Shown: in pieces, positions 30,774 through 38,334 of the stretch
Numbering within the stretch: position 1 is the first letter of the stretch
Layout: every line of letters starts with the position of its first letter
From: PNAI01 sp964575715
GTDB lineage: Bacteria; Pseudomonadota; Alphaproteobacteria; Rhizobiales; Xanthobacteraceae
Reading direction: 5' to 3'
DNA length: 41,416 nucleotides
Assembly (NCBI GenBank): GCA_964575715.1
Contig: CAZNSG010000121.1
Location: 1 to 41,416, forward strand
Made by a program: the position numbers and the translations under genes
Notes under the pieces: generated by a model
What the model was told of the DNA's origin: nothing
Seen by the model: the letters and a program-made list of their open reading frames with translations, nothing else
Databases searched by the model: none

Positions 30774-32054
30774 CTATTGCTTGGCCTTCTCGTAAGGATA
30801 GACCACGTCGCCGGTCTTGTACTTGCCGGGCGTGAGGACGGTCTGATGGCCCATCCCGCGCCAGACTTCGAGGCCGTCGCCCTGCTTGATGCCACGATAT
30901 TGCACCTGCAGCATGCGGCCCTCGGCCCATTCGCCGTTCGCGCCGTACTTGATGTCGCCCATGATGGTCTTGAACGTGGTCTTGTGCATGTATTCGGCGA
31001 TCTTGGTGTCATCGATACTCTTGGTACCCGCGATGGCATCGCCCAGAACCTGGATGTAGGCGTAGCCCCAGGTTCCGAGATAGTAGCCGAGCGGATCGAC
31101 GCCAGCGGCCGCAGCGCGCGCCTGATACTTTTTCAGGAACGCATCGGTGCTGGGCAGGTTCATTTCCTTCGACGGCACCCAGGTCTCGTAGTTCACCCAG
31201 CCGTTGAGCAATGGTCCGAGCTGATTCTTGAACACCGTCGCTTGCAGGCCGACCATGGCGCCGCCGATCATCTTCGGCTTGAAGCCAATTTCGTTCACTG
31301 CCTTGACCATGCCGACGGAGTCGAGAGGATAGGAGCAGATGACGTACAGGTCGGGATTGGCGGCCTGCACTGCCCGCACGATCGGCGTGAAATCCGTCGT
31401 CGCCGGCGGATAACTCTTGTCATAGATAATCTTTATATTGTGCTTCTTGGCATTGATGCGTGCGCCCTCGCAGGCATTTTGGGCGAATTCAGCATCGGCA
31501 AACGAAAGCGCAACCGTCTGCGGCTTTGGATTCTGCGCCGCCGCGACTTCGAAAAACCCTTCGGTGAACGACGGCTTGGTAATCGGCCCGGTCGGGATCA
31601 TGGCGAAGAATTTGTCGTACTTAAACTCGGCGTTCACATCGAGCGCGAACAGGACCTGGAACACCTTTTTCCGCTGCACCGCCACCGTCATGGCGGCTGC
31701 GGCCGGAACCGTGGCGTAGGGACCGAGGAGCAGATCGACTTTGTCGATGTCGAGCAGCTTGGTGTAGATGCCCGGCGCCGGTGCCGCCTGACTCTGGTCA
31801 TCGTAATAGATCAGCTTGACCGGACGGCCGAGCAGGCCGCCCTTGGCGTTGGTTTCTTCTTCCCAGATCTGCATGCCGAGCAGCGCCTGCTTGCCGTTGG
31901 CGGCGAGCGGGCCGGTGAGCGACATGGAGAAGCCGATCTTGATCGGTTCACCCGCCGGAGCCTGAGCCTGCGCTGGACTGACAAAGGGCAGTACCAGCGC
32001 AACAGCCGCGCCGGCAATCAAGCTGGAGAATTTGAGCTGCAAGTTCTGAAACAT
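30774..32054 (-). CDS. Liv-type ABC transporter substrate-binding protein (second system)
   Basis: This 426-residue periplasmic-binding protein is of the HAAT/Peripla_BP_6 family. It has a Sec signal with hydrophobic core SLIAGAAVALVLPFVSPAQA and the mature opening strand IKIGFSMSLTGPLAANGKQA. RPVKLIYYDDQSQ and LLGPYATVPAAAAMTVAV are the expected lobe I segments. A strong AAAGGAGGAG site precedes the ATG. It is convergent with the LivHMGF operon at 26906-30679, its likely partner, so it has its own promoter or is read from the DUF1330 gene 90 bases upstream. The ligand is unknown. Confidence 0.93.
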   Translation of the reverse strand: MFQNLQLKFSSLIAGAAVALVLPFVSPAQAQAPAGEPIKIGFSMSLTGPLAANGKQALLGMQIWEEETNAKGGLLGRPVKLIYYDDQSQAAPAPGIYTKLLDIDKVDLLLGPYATVPAAAAMTVAVQRKKVFQVLFALDVNAEFKYDKFFAMIPTGPITKPSFTEGFFEVAAAQNPKPQTVALSFADAEFAQNACEGARINAKKHNIKIIYDKSYPPATTDFTPIVRAVQAANPDLYVICSYPLDSVGMVKAVNEIGFKPKMIGGAMVGLQATVFKNQLGPLLNGWVNYETWVPSKEMNLPSTDAFLKKYQARAAAAGVDPLGYYLGTWGYAYIQVLGDAIAGTKSIDDTKIAEYMHKTTFKTIMGDIKYGANGEWAEGRMLQVQYRGIKQGDGLEVWRGMGHQTVLTPGKYKTGDVVYPYEKAKQ

Positions 32055-32144
32055 CGTCGCTCCTCCTTTGAGTGTTTCAATGGCGTAATTTTTTTGATAT
32101 TTTATGCCTATTCAGACCCCGACACCAGGGGTTTTGCACCGTAT

Positions 32145-32447
32145 CTACTTGGTCGCGTCGCCCCCTTCCACAAGGATGGTTTCGACCTCGCCGGAGCCAT
32201 TGCGGCGGAAAGCCGCAGCCTGAGCATATTCGGGCGAATTAAAGCAGTCCATACCCTGTTCGAGAGTTGGGAACTCGATCACCACAAAGCGATGGAATTT
32301 CTGCGGTCCCTCCATGATCTGGTAGCGGCCGCCGCGCGCCAGCACCTTTCCGCCATGCTTGCGGATGATGGCCGGGACCAGATCGGTGTACTTCTTGTAT
32401 TCCACGGGATCATTGATTTTCGCGCGGGCAACCCAATAGGCCGGCAT
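32145..32447 (-). CDS. DUF1330 family protein
   Basis: This is a 100-residue small protein of the DUF1330 family, which has a ferredoxin-like (dimeric alpha/beta-barrel) fold and no established function. Landmarks are AYWVARAKINDPVEYKKYT at the N-terminus, HGGKVLARGGRYQIMEG in the middle and RFVVIEFPTLEQGMDCFNSP near residue 70. The start at 32447 has AGGAGG six bases upstream; a GTG 18 bases earlier is not supported. It lies directly upstream of the binding-protein gene on the same strand and is divergent from the first Bug protein. Similar folds are found in small monooxygenases and isomerases, so a catabolic role is possible. Confidence 0.9.
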   Translation of the reverse strand: MPAYWVARAKINDPVEYKKYTDLVPAIIRKHGGKVLARGGRYQIMEGPQKFHRFVVIEFPTLEQGMDCFNSPEYAQAAAFRRNGSGEVETILVEGGDATK

Positions 32448-32603
32448 GTTTTCCCTCCTGGACACTCTATGCTCAATGGTTGAGACTGGTATTCCACGGT
32501 CCTAACTTGCAGGTGGGGACCGCATCCGGAATGCTAACGGATGATCCATGCCCCTGTCCTTTAGGGAGCGAGGTCGCCGCCGAAAAAATTAAGGGAGGAA
32601 ATT
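32448..32603. promoter_or_regulatory. Divergent promoter region between DUF1330 and the first Bug gene
   Basis: These are 156 bases between head-to-head genes. It contains a small inverted repeat CTCAATGGTTGAG (32472-32484, 5-3-5), which could be an operator half-site pair. No clear -35/-10 boxes were recognised. The Bug gene ribosome site GGGAGGAAA lies at its right end. Confidence 0.35.
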
Positions 32604-33584
32604 ATGGACAGACGCAACTTCGTCATCGGCTCGGCCGCTACCGCCGCCGCGCTCGCCAGCTCGACTGCGATCGCGCAAGAAACCTACCCGGCGCGGCCGG
32701 TCACCCTCGTCAGTCCGTTTCCGCCCGGTGGCGCGGTCGATGTGGTCGCGCGGCCGCTCGCAGCGGTGATCGAGCCGATCCTCAAGCAGCCGCTGGTGAT
32801 CGAGACCAAGGCGGGCGCCGCCGGACAGGTCGGCGCACAATTTGCGGCCAGCGCCAAGCCGGACGGCTATACGCTGCTGATGCATATTGTCTCGATTTCC
32901 GGTTTTGCCGAGGTCGACAAGCTGTTCGGCCGCCCGGTGAAATTCACCAACGACGACTTCATACCGATTTCGCGCTTCATTGCCGACCCGATGGTGCTGG
33001 TAGTCAACGACCAGCAGCCCTACAAGTCGCTCAAGGAATTCGTCGATGACGCCAAGGCGCAGCCGAACAAACTGATCTTCAGTTCGTCCGGTCTTTACGG
33101 CGCGCTGCATCTGCCCACCGCGCTGTTCATGCGGGCGGCGGGCATCCAGATGAAGCACCTGCCCACCGCCGGCGGCGGGCCGGCCTTGACCGCCATTCTC
33201 GGAAACAACTCGCAGGTGCTGGTGTCCTCGATCGCGGCATCGAGCGCACAGATGAGGGCCGGAAAGTTGCGGCCGCTCGCCTGCTTCGGCGCGGCGCGCG
33301 CGCCCGCCCTGCCCAACGTGCCCACCATGAAAGAGCTTGGCTACAACGTCGAATTCTATCTGTGGGTTGGCATGTTCGCGCCCAAGGGCACACCGGCTTC
33401 GGTGATCACGACCATGCGCGAGGCCAACAAGAAGGCCGCGGCGGATGAAAAATTCGTTCAAGCCATGAAAAATCTCGGGCAGGATGTCGCCTTCCTCGAC
33501 CAGGCCGAGTTCAAGGCGTTCTGGGACTCCGACGCCAAACGCGTGGAAGACGCGGTGCGCCAGATCGGTAAAGTGGAAGGATGA
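32604..33584 (+). CDS. Tripartite tricarboxylate transporter (Bug/TctC) substrate-binding protein 1
   Basis: This 326-residue periplasmic solute-binding protein is of the Bug/TctC family. The N-terminus MDRRNFVIGSAATAAALASS is Tat-like, with a twin-Arg and AIAQ cleavage region. Bug landmarks are RPVTLVSPFPPGGAVDVVAR, the KPDGYTLL loop, HLPTAGGGPALTAILG and LRPLACFGAARAPALPNVPT. It captures a carboxylated ligand for the TctAB permease. GGGAGG precedes the ATG. It is obviously homologous along its full length to the next gene (33795-34778), and an intrinsic terminator follows it. Confidence 0.93.
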   Translation: MDRRNFVIGSAATAAALASSTAIAQETYPARPVTLVSPFPPGGAVDVVARPLAAVIEPILKQPLVIETKAGAAGQVGAQFAASAKPDGYTLLMHIVSISGFAEVDKLFGRPVKFTNDDFIPISRFIADPMVLVVNDQQPYKSLKEFVDDAKAQPNKLIFSSSGLYGALHLPTALFMRAAGIQMKHLPTAGGGPALTAILGNNSQVLVSSIAASSAQMRAGKLRPLACFGAARAPALPNVPTMKELGYNVEFYLWVGMFAPKGTPASVITTMREANKKAAADEKFVQAMKNLGQDVAFLDQAEFKAFWDSDAKRVEDAVRQIGKVEG

Positions 33585-33611
33585 CGGAGCCGATCGCTCC
33601 GGTTTTACCGG

Positions 33612-33656
33612 ATGCCGCGCGCGTCACCATCTAGTGATCGCGCGGCATTTGTCTTT
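33612..33656 (+). terminator. Intrinsic terminator after the first Bug gene
   Basis: ATGCCGCGCG (33612-33621) pairs with CGCGCGGCAT (33639-33648), with an inner GTCAC/GTGAT pairing, followed by TTTGTCTTT. It lies 28 bases after the stop, so it should reduce read-through into the second Bug gene and the Tct permease genes. Confidence 0.75.
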
Positions 33657-33692
33657 GATAAAATATGCCGGAGACAACCGGCCTAACCACGA

Positions 33693-33767
33693 GCGCATGA
33701 TCCCGAAAAAGCCTGCCCCCGGACTTGATCCGGGGGTGGCAACCGGTTTTCGGAAAAGATCATGCGC
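33693..33767. repeat. Palindromic repeat, family PE copy 2 (inverted), with a different nested hairpin
   Basis: Outer arms are GCGCATGATCCCGAAAA and TTTTCGGAAAAGATCATGCG, as in 7312-7399 but in the opposite direction. The nested palindrome here is GCCCCCGGACTTGATCCGGG, which is unrelated to the one in copy 1. A further fragment of the same outer arm (GAGCATGATCCCGAAAA) lies at 35226-35242, directly before repeat PC copy 1. Confidence 0.75.
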
Positions 33768-33794
33768 AGAATCTAGAATCTAAGGGAGGACTAC

Positions 33795-34778
33795 ATGGAC
33801 CGGCGCAGTTTCATCATCGGTACGGCCGCAGCCGCCACCGCGCTCCAGGCTGGACCGGCATTTGCGCAAGAGACTTTTCCCGCGCGTGCGATCACGATCA
33901 TCAACGCATTTCCGCCGGGGGGCGCCAACGATCTCGTGACGCGGCCATTGGCGGCGGCGCTCGAATCGATCGTCAAGCAGCCGGTGGTGATCGAGACCAA
34001 GGCCGGCGCCGGCGGCCAGATCGGCGCTCAGGTCGCAGCCTCGGCCAAGCCGGACGGATACACGCTGTTGTCGCACAACAATGGAATTTCCGGCTACGCT
34101 GAAGTGGATAAGCTGTTCGACCGCCAGCCCAAGACCACCCGCGCCGATTTTATTCCGCTCGCGCGGCTGATCGCCGACCCGATACTGCTTCTTGTTAACG
34201 ACCAGCAACCTCACAAGACGCTGAAAGAATTTATCGATGACGCCAAAAAGCGCCCCGAGACGATCGTTTACAGCTCAGGCGGGCTCTATGGCGCGACCCA
34301 TCTGCCGGTAGCGCTGCTGGAGAAAGCCGCTGGCTTGCCGAAACTTCGCCACCTGCCGACCACTGGCGGCGGGCCGGCGATCACCGCCCTGCTCGGCAAT
34401 AACGCGCAAGCGAGCACGCAGACGATCACGGCCACACTCCAGCACATCAAGGCCGGCAAGCTGCGTCCGCTGGCGTCGTTCGGCGGCAATCGTTCGAAGG
34501 TGCTGCCCGACGTTCCGACGTTGAAGGAACTCGGCTACAACGTCGAATATTATTTGTGGGTCGGGATCTTCGCGCCGAAAGGAACACCGCCTCAAATCGT
34601 ATCTACGTTGAGCTCGGCCATCGACAAAGCCGCCAACACCGACCAGTTCAAAAGCGCCCTCACCAATCTCGGTCTGGAACACGGCTATCTCAACGCCAAG
34701 GACTTCGCTGCGTTCTGGGATGCCGATGCCATGCGCGCCGACGAAGCCGTGAAAGCGATCGGCCGCGTGCAGGGATAG
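33795..34778 (+). CDS. Tripartite tricarboxylate transporter (Bug/TctC) substrate-binding protein 2
   Basis: This is a 327-residue Bug/TctC binding protein. The signal MDRRSFIIGTAAAATALQAG is twin-Arg and Tat-like, with cleavage near AFAQ. Landmarks are NAFPPGGANDLVTR, AKPDGYTLLSHNNGISGYAE, HLPTTGGGPAITALLGNNAQ and the C-terminal YYLWVGIFAPKGTPPQIVS. Long stretches are identical or nearly so with the preceding Bug protein, so this is a tandem duplication. Differences concentrate around the ligand cleft (LLSHNNGISG versus LLMHIVSISG), which suggests a different ligand. It ends one base before tctB, so it is the partner most directly coupled to the permease. Confidence 0.94.
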   Translation: MDRRSFIIGTAAAATALQAGPAFAQETFPARAITIINAFPPGGANDLVTRPLAAALESIVKQPVVIETKAGAGGQIGAQVAASAKPDGYTLLSHNNGISGYAEVDKLFDRQPKTTRADFIPLARLIADPILLLVNDQQPHKTLKEFIDDAKKRPETIVYSSGGLYGATHLPVALLEKAAGLPKLRHLPTTGGGPAITALLGNNAQASTQTITATLQHIKAGKLRPLASFGGNRSKVLPDVPTLKELGYNVEYYLWVGIFAPKGTPPQIVSTLSSAIDKAANTDQFKSALTNLGLEHGYLNAKDFAAFWDADAMRADEAVKAIGRVQG

Positions 34779-34779
34779 A

Positions 34780-35226
34780 ATGAATATTCGTTCCGATCAC
34801 GTGGCGGGTGCCGCGTTTGTCGCGCTCGGCGCCGTAGTGTTCGCGATCAGCGGCGATCTGCCCTTCGGCCGGTTGTCGTCCCCGGGCGCCGGCATGATGC
34901 CGAAGCTCATGGCCGGACTGATGATCGCGTTCGCGGCGATGATCATGCTGAGTGCCGCCACCGGCCGGAAGTTCTCCGAGATCGACTGGAGCGACCGCGG
35001 GCACGCGGTGCTGCTGGTGGCCATCACCGCGGCGGCGATTGTGCTCTATCAGACGCTCGGGTTTCTCCTCACCATGTCGCTCCTGGTGTTCACGCTGCTG
35101 GTGGCGATCGAGCGGAGGAATATTTTGCGCGCCGCGGCCTACGGCATCGGGCTCAGCGTGTTCGCCTATTGGCTGTTCGGCAAGGCGCTAAAATCGCCGC
35201 TCGAACGCGGTCTGCTCTGGTTCTAG
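34780..35226 (+). CDS. tctB: Tripartite tricarboxylate transporter small permease, TctB family
   Basis: This 148-residue inner-membrane protein has four hydrophobic segments: VAGAAFVALGAVVFAI, PKLMAGLMIAFAAMIML, VLLVAITAAAIVLYQTLGFL and AAYGIGLSVFAYWLFGKAL. The length and the loop PFGRLSSPGAGMMPKL are typical of TctB. It starts one base after the Bug 2 stop. It works with TctA and a periplasmic Bug protein in proton- or sodium-driven uptake of carboxylates. A 197-base gap filled by repeats separates it from tctA, which is unusual since tctB and tctA normally touch. Confidence 0.92.
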   Translation: MNIRSDHVAGAAFVALGAVVFAISGDLPFGRLSSPGAGMMPKLMAGLMIAFAAMIMLSAATGRKFSEIDWSDRGHAVLLVAITAAAIVLYQTLGFLLTMSLLVFTLLVAIERRNILRAAAYGIGLSVFAYWLFGKALKSPLERGLLWF

Positions 35227-35244
35227 AGCATGATCCCGAAAATT

Positions 35245-35409
35245 AGAGCGTATCTCGTTGGTGTTGAGCGATATCCGAACTTCGCTCATTCCCGCGGAAG
35301 CGGGAATCCAGATGTTGAATGTCCGGAAACTCAGCCTTGGGTCCCCGCTTGCGCGGGGACGAGCGAATCGTTGAATAGATTCCACGCGCGCGGGATACGC
35401 ACGAGAGCG
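35245..35409. repeat. Palindromic repeat, family PC copy 1, between tctB and tctA
   Basis: It starts with AGAGCGTATCTCGTTGGTGT, then a CATTCCCGCGGAAGCGGGAA hairpin, CCAGATGTTGAATG, a GTCCCCGCTTGCGCGGGGAC hairpin, and ends with GATTCCACGCGCGCGGGATA. It is about 165 bases long and collinear with copy 2 at 38138-38334. The rest of the gap is a PE fragment at its left end. Confidence 0.88.
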
Positions 35410-35423
35410 ATAAGGCGCTAGCC

Positions 35424-36950
35424 GTGGAAACAACCATCGACAGTCTGCTGCTGGGCTTTTCCGTAGCACTTCGCCCCGACGTGCTGTGGTACGCCTTTCT
35501 CGGCTGCCTGGTCGGCACGCTCGTCGGCATGCTGCCCGGCATCGGGCCGCTTGCCGGCATCAGTATCCTTTTGCCGCTTACCTTTGGACTTAACGCGACC
35601 AACGCAATCGTGATGCTTGCCGGCATCTATTACGGCTCGCAATACGGCGGATCGACCACCTCGATCCTGCTGCGAATCCCGGGCGAAGCCGCCTCGGTGA
35701 TGACCTGCATCGACGGCAATGCCATGGCCAGGAAGGGGCGCGGCGGCGCCGCGCTGTGCATCGCCGCGGTTGGATCGTTCATTGCCGGCACGTTCGGCGT
35801 GATCGTGCTGACCTTGATCGCGCCGCCGCTGGCGAGCTTCGCGCTGCGGTTCGGGCCGCCGGAATATACCGCGCTGCTCGTGCTCGGCCTGATCTTTCTC
35901 GCCTATATGTCGACCAGCTCGCTGATCCGCACGCTACTGATGGCGGCCTTCGGGCTCTTGCTTGGCACCATCGGCATCGACGTCATGACCGGGCATTTCC
36001 GCTACAGCTTTAACATCCCCGAGCTTGGCGACGGCATCGGCATCGTTCCAGTCGCGGTCGGGCTGTTCGGACTTGGCGAAATCCTGTCCACGCCAAGCCA
36101 CCAGGTCACCGGCAAGGTCGTGGCGCCGCGCCTGCGTGAGCTGTGGCCGAGCCGGCAGGAATGGCGGCAATCGGCGATGCCGATCGCGCGCGGCTCCGTG
36201 CTCGGAATCCTCATCGGCATTATCCCCGGCTCCGCCCATATTATTTCGAGCTTTATGTCTTATGCGCTCGAGAAGCGCATTTCCAAGCATCCGGAGGAAT
36301 TCGGCAAGGGCGCGGTGGCCGGCGTCGCCGGACCGGAAGCGGCCAACAACGCGGCCTCCACGGGCGCGTTCGTGCCGATGCTGGCGCTCGGCATTCCCAC
36401 CGGGCCGGTCACGGCGGTACTGATCGCGGCGCTTTTAATCCACGGCGTGCCGCCGGGACCGACGCTGGTCAACGATCATCCCAACGTGTTCTGGGGATTC
36501 GTGGCGTCGATGTATGTCGGCAATCTGATGCTGCTGGCACTCAACCTGCCGCTGGTCGGACTGTTTGTGAACCTGCTGCGGGTTCCCTACGCCTACCTCT
36601 ATCCGCTCATCATCATGTTCTGCGTGATCGGCGTGTACGAAGTGAACCATTCAATCGTGGACGTCTGGATCATGCTGATCATGGGCGTCGTCGGCTATTG
36701 GCTGAAGAAATTCAATTTCGATCCGGCGCCGCTGGTGCTCGGCCTGGTGATCGCGCCGCTCTTCGAAATGTCGCTGCGGCAGTCGCTCATCATGTCGGAC
36801 GGCAGCTACGTGATCTTCACCCAGCGCCCGATCGCTGGTCTGTTGCTGATCGTATGCGCCGGATTGCTGCTGCTTTCCGCGGTTTCATACGTGCTGCGCA
36901 AGGACTGGCGCAGCACGCTCGCCGAAGTGCAAGCCGGCGAACGAAAATAA
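35424..36950 (+). CDS. tctA: Tripartite tricarboxylate transporter large permease, TctA family
   Basis: This 508-residue inner-membrane protein has about 10-12 hydrophobic helices. The TctA signature is near the N-terminus (GTLVGMLPGIGPLAGISILL), followed by YYGSQYGGSTTSILLRIPGE. A second inverted-topology copy contains GILIGIIPGSAHIISSF and GPEAANNAASTGAFVPMLAL. The length is standard. It starts at a GTG with only a weak AAGG upstream, after a repeat-filled gap, so coupling to tctB is probably reduced. With TctB and the Bug protein it imports an organic acid. Confidence 0.94.
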   Translation: METTIDSLLLGFSVALRPDVLWYAFLGCLVGTLVGMLPGIGPLAGISILLPLTFGLNATNAIVMLAGIYYGSQYGGSTTSILLRIPGEAASVMTCIDGNAMARKGRGGAALCIAAVGSFIAGTFGVIVLTLIAPPLASFALRFGPPEYTALLVLGLIFLAYMSTSSLIRTLLMAAFGLLLGTIGIDVMTGHFRYSFNIPELGDGIGIVPVAVGLFGLGEILSTPSHQVTGKVVAPRLRELWPSRQEWRQSAMPIARGSVLGILIGIIPGSAHIISSFMSYALEKRISKHPEEFGKGAVAGVAGPEAANNAASTGAFVPMLALGIPTGPVTAVLIAALLIHGVPPGPTLVNDHPNVFWGFVASMYVGNLMLLALNLPLVGLFVNLLRVPYAYLYPLIIMFCVIGVYEVNHSIVDVWIMLIMGVVGYWLKKFNFDPAPLVLGLVIAPLFEMSLRQSLIMSDGSYVIFTQRPIAGLLLIVCAGLLLLSAVSYVLRKDWRSTLAEVQAGERK

Positions 36951-36974
36951 TATCAATGGCAATAATGTTTGACC

Positions 36975-37180
36975 CGTCATCCTGAGGTGGCCGTCATAAG
37001 CGCGTTAACGCGCGTCTTCGACGCGCTATGGCGGCCCTCGAAGGATGAACGGCCCCGACGCTGCAACACCTTGGCCGTCGACCCACCGATCTCGGGTTTA
37101 CCCGAGATCGGAATTACAATGCGCAAGTCGGCCAAGGCCGACTTGCGGTGGCTCGCTTCGCTCACACCTCAGGGTGACGG
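36975..37180. repeat. Composite palindromic repeat, family PB copy 2 (inverted)
   Basis: Read on the minus strand it gives the same order as 12874-13070: ACCCTGAGGTG, a CGCAAGTCGGCC/GGCCGACTTGCG hairpin, a perfect CCGATCTCGGGT/ACCCGAGATCGG hairpin, GGCCGTTCATCCTTCGAGG and CACCTCAGGATGACGGGTCA. The closing arm of the first hairpin is truncated, and the last hairpin carries a nested 43-base palindrome (36991-37033). Confidence 0.85.
36991..37033. repeat. Nested mini-palindrome, copy in PB
   Basis: The block CCGTCATAAGCGCGTTAACG is followed by the hairpin GCGCGTCTTCGACGCGC (37010-37026: 7-bp stem, TTC loop) and TATGGCG. It is inserted between the arms GAGGTGG and CCCTCGAAGG of a PB hairpin. The same element is at 38241-38277 in a PC hairpin. 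Confidence 0.8.
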
Positions 37181-37296
37181 AGATGAGTCAGTGATTGCTG
37201 CCACTGGTATTATTCGCATCCGCACTCCCCAGTCGGCTTGCCATGGTCGGGCGCTTACTTAACATGGGCCACGGACAGCGGGAGCACAAACACATC

Positions 37297-38139
37297 ATGG
37301 CGGAAAAAGAACATATTGGCGTCGTCGGCGTCGGGCGGATGGGCCTTGCGATGACCAAGCATCTCATCAGGCACGGCTACGCGGTTGTTGCCCAGGACAT
37401 TGAGCAGAAGGCGCTGGATGCGGCGCGCGCCGCCGGCGCCCAAACGGTCAAGACACCGGCGGAGGCCGGCAAGGCGGCCAAATTCGTCATCATTGTCGTG
37501 GGCTACGACGACGAGGCCGCGGCGGTCGTGCTCGACCGAAACGGTCTGCTTGAGACCATGGGCGCGGGTTCGGTCATTGCCGTGTCGTCCACCTGCACGC
37601 CCGATCACGTCAAGATGCTGGCGGAGAAGGCGCGCGTAAAAGGGATCGATGTGCTCGACGCGCCGATCTGCCGCGGAGCCCGCGCCGCCGACGACGGCAC
37701 CATGCTTACGCTGTGCGGCGGCAAGCCTGAGGTGTTCGAACGCGCCAAGCCGATCTACGCAACCTTCTGCGCGGATATTGCCCATCTCGGCGACGTCGGC
37801 GCCGGCCAGGTCGGCAAGGCCATGAACAATTATCTGCTGTGGGTGAATGGCGTCGCCCTGATCGAAGCCGGCCGGCTGAGCGAGGCGAACGGCATGGACC
37901 TCGTCAAGCTGCGCGCTGCGCTGCTGATAAGCTCGGGCGCCTCCGACGCGCTCAAGAACTGGGAGAACGTGTCCTTCACCTGGGCGCTCAAGGACATGCA
38001 GATCGTCGCCAAGATGGCCGACAAGGCCGGCCTGTCGTTGCCGATCGCGGGCGCCATCAAGGAACTGGTCAAGGAAGGCCGGCGCATCAAGAACACCAAT
38101 CCGCCGGACTGGACCGGGCGCAAAGCGCGCGGAGGTTAG
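37297..38139 (+). CDS. NAD(P)-dependent beta-hydroxyacid dehydrogenase (HIBADH family), paralogue 3
   Basis: This 280-residue dehydrogenase has the Rossmann loop GVVGVGRMGLAMTKHL, the substrate loop DAPICRGARAADDGTML (close to the DAPVSGG-x-x-A form) and the catalytic Lys/Asn in VGKAMNNYLLW. The start at 37297 gives the normal N-terminus, with GGGAG about 12 bases upstream; an in-frame start at 37195 would add an unnatural leader. Its stop codon lies in the first bases of repeat PC copy 2. It is convergent with the iron-sulfur subunit gene and lies downstream of tctA, separated by a repeat, so it may form its own transcription unit. Confidence 0.91.
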   Translation: MAEKEHIGVVGVGRMGLAMTKHLIRHGYAVVAQDIEQKALDAARAAGAQTVKTPAEAGKAAKFVIIVVGYDDEAAAVVLDRNGLLETMGAGSVIAVSSTCTPDHVKMLAEKARVKGIDVLDAPICRGARAADDGTMLTLCGGKPEVFERAKPIYATFCADIAHLGDVGAGQVGKAMNNYLLWVNGVALIEAGRLSEANGMDLVKLRAALLISSGASDALKNWENVSFTWALKDMQIVAKMADKAGLSLPIAGAIKELVKEGRRIKNTNPPDWTGRKARGG

Positions 38140-38334
38140 AGCGTATCCCGTTGGTGTTGTGCGATATCCCAACCCCGCTCATTCCCGCGAACGCGGGAAT
38201 CCAGATGTTGAATGCTCGGAATCTCAGCTCTGGGTCCCCGCCATCAGGGCGTTCACGCCCGTCTTCGACGGGCTATGCGCGGGGACGAGCGGAGATGATG
38301 AGCAGATTCCACGTGCGCGGGATTCGCATTAGAG
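38138..38334. repeat. Palindromic repeat, family PC copy 2, filling a convergent gap
   Basis: It is collinear with 35245-35409: AGAGCGTATCCCGTTGGTGT, a CATTCCCGCGAACGCGGGAA hairpin, CCAGATGTTGAATG, GTCCCCG/CGGGGAC arms, and GATTCCACGTGCGCGGGATT. The GTCCCCG hairpin loop carries the nested 37-base palindrome. The left end contains the stop codon of the dehydrogenase, and the right end contains the stop codon of the iron-sulfur gene on the other strand. Confidence 0.88.
38241..38277. repeat. Nested mini-palindrome, copy in PC
   Basis: The block CCATCAGGGCGTTCAC is followed by the hairpin GCCCGTCTTCGACGGGC (38257-38273: 7-bp stem, TTC loop) and TATG. It is absent from PC copy 1, where the loop is short. 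Compared with 37010-37026, both sides of the stem change together (CCC/GGG versus CGC/GCG), so pairing is kept. Confidence 0.8.

Noticed and set aside
30777..32483. Long open frame (568 codons) on the plus strand
   Set aside because: It is antisense to the substrate-binding protein and DUF1330 genes, which have clear family motifs, a signal peptide and ribosome sites. Its translation has no recognisable domain and is rich in His and Arg, as expected for a GC-rich shadow.
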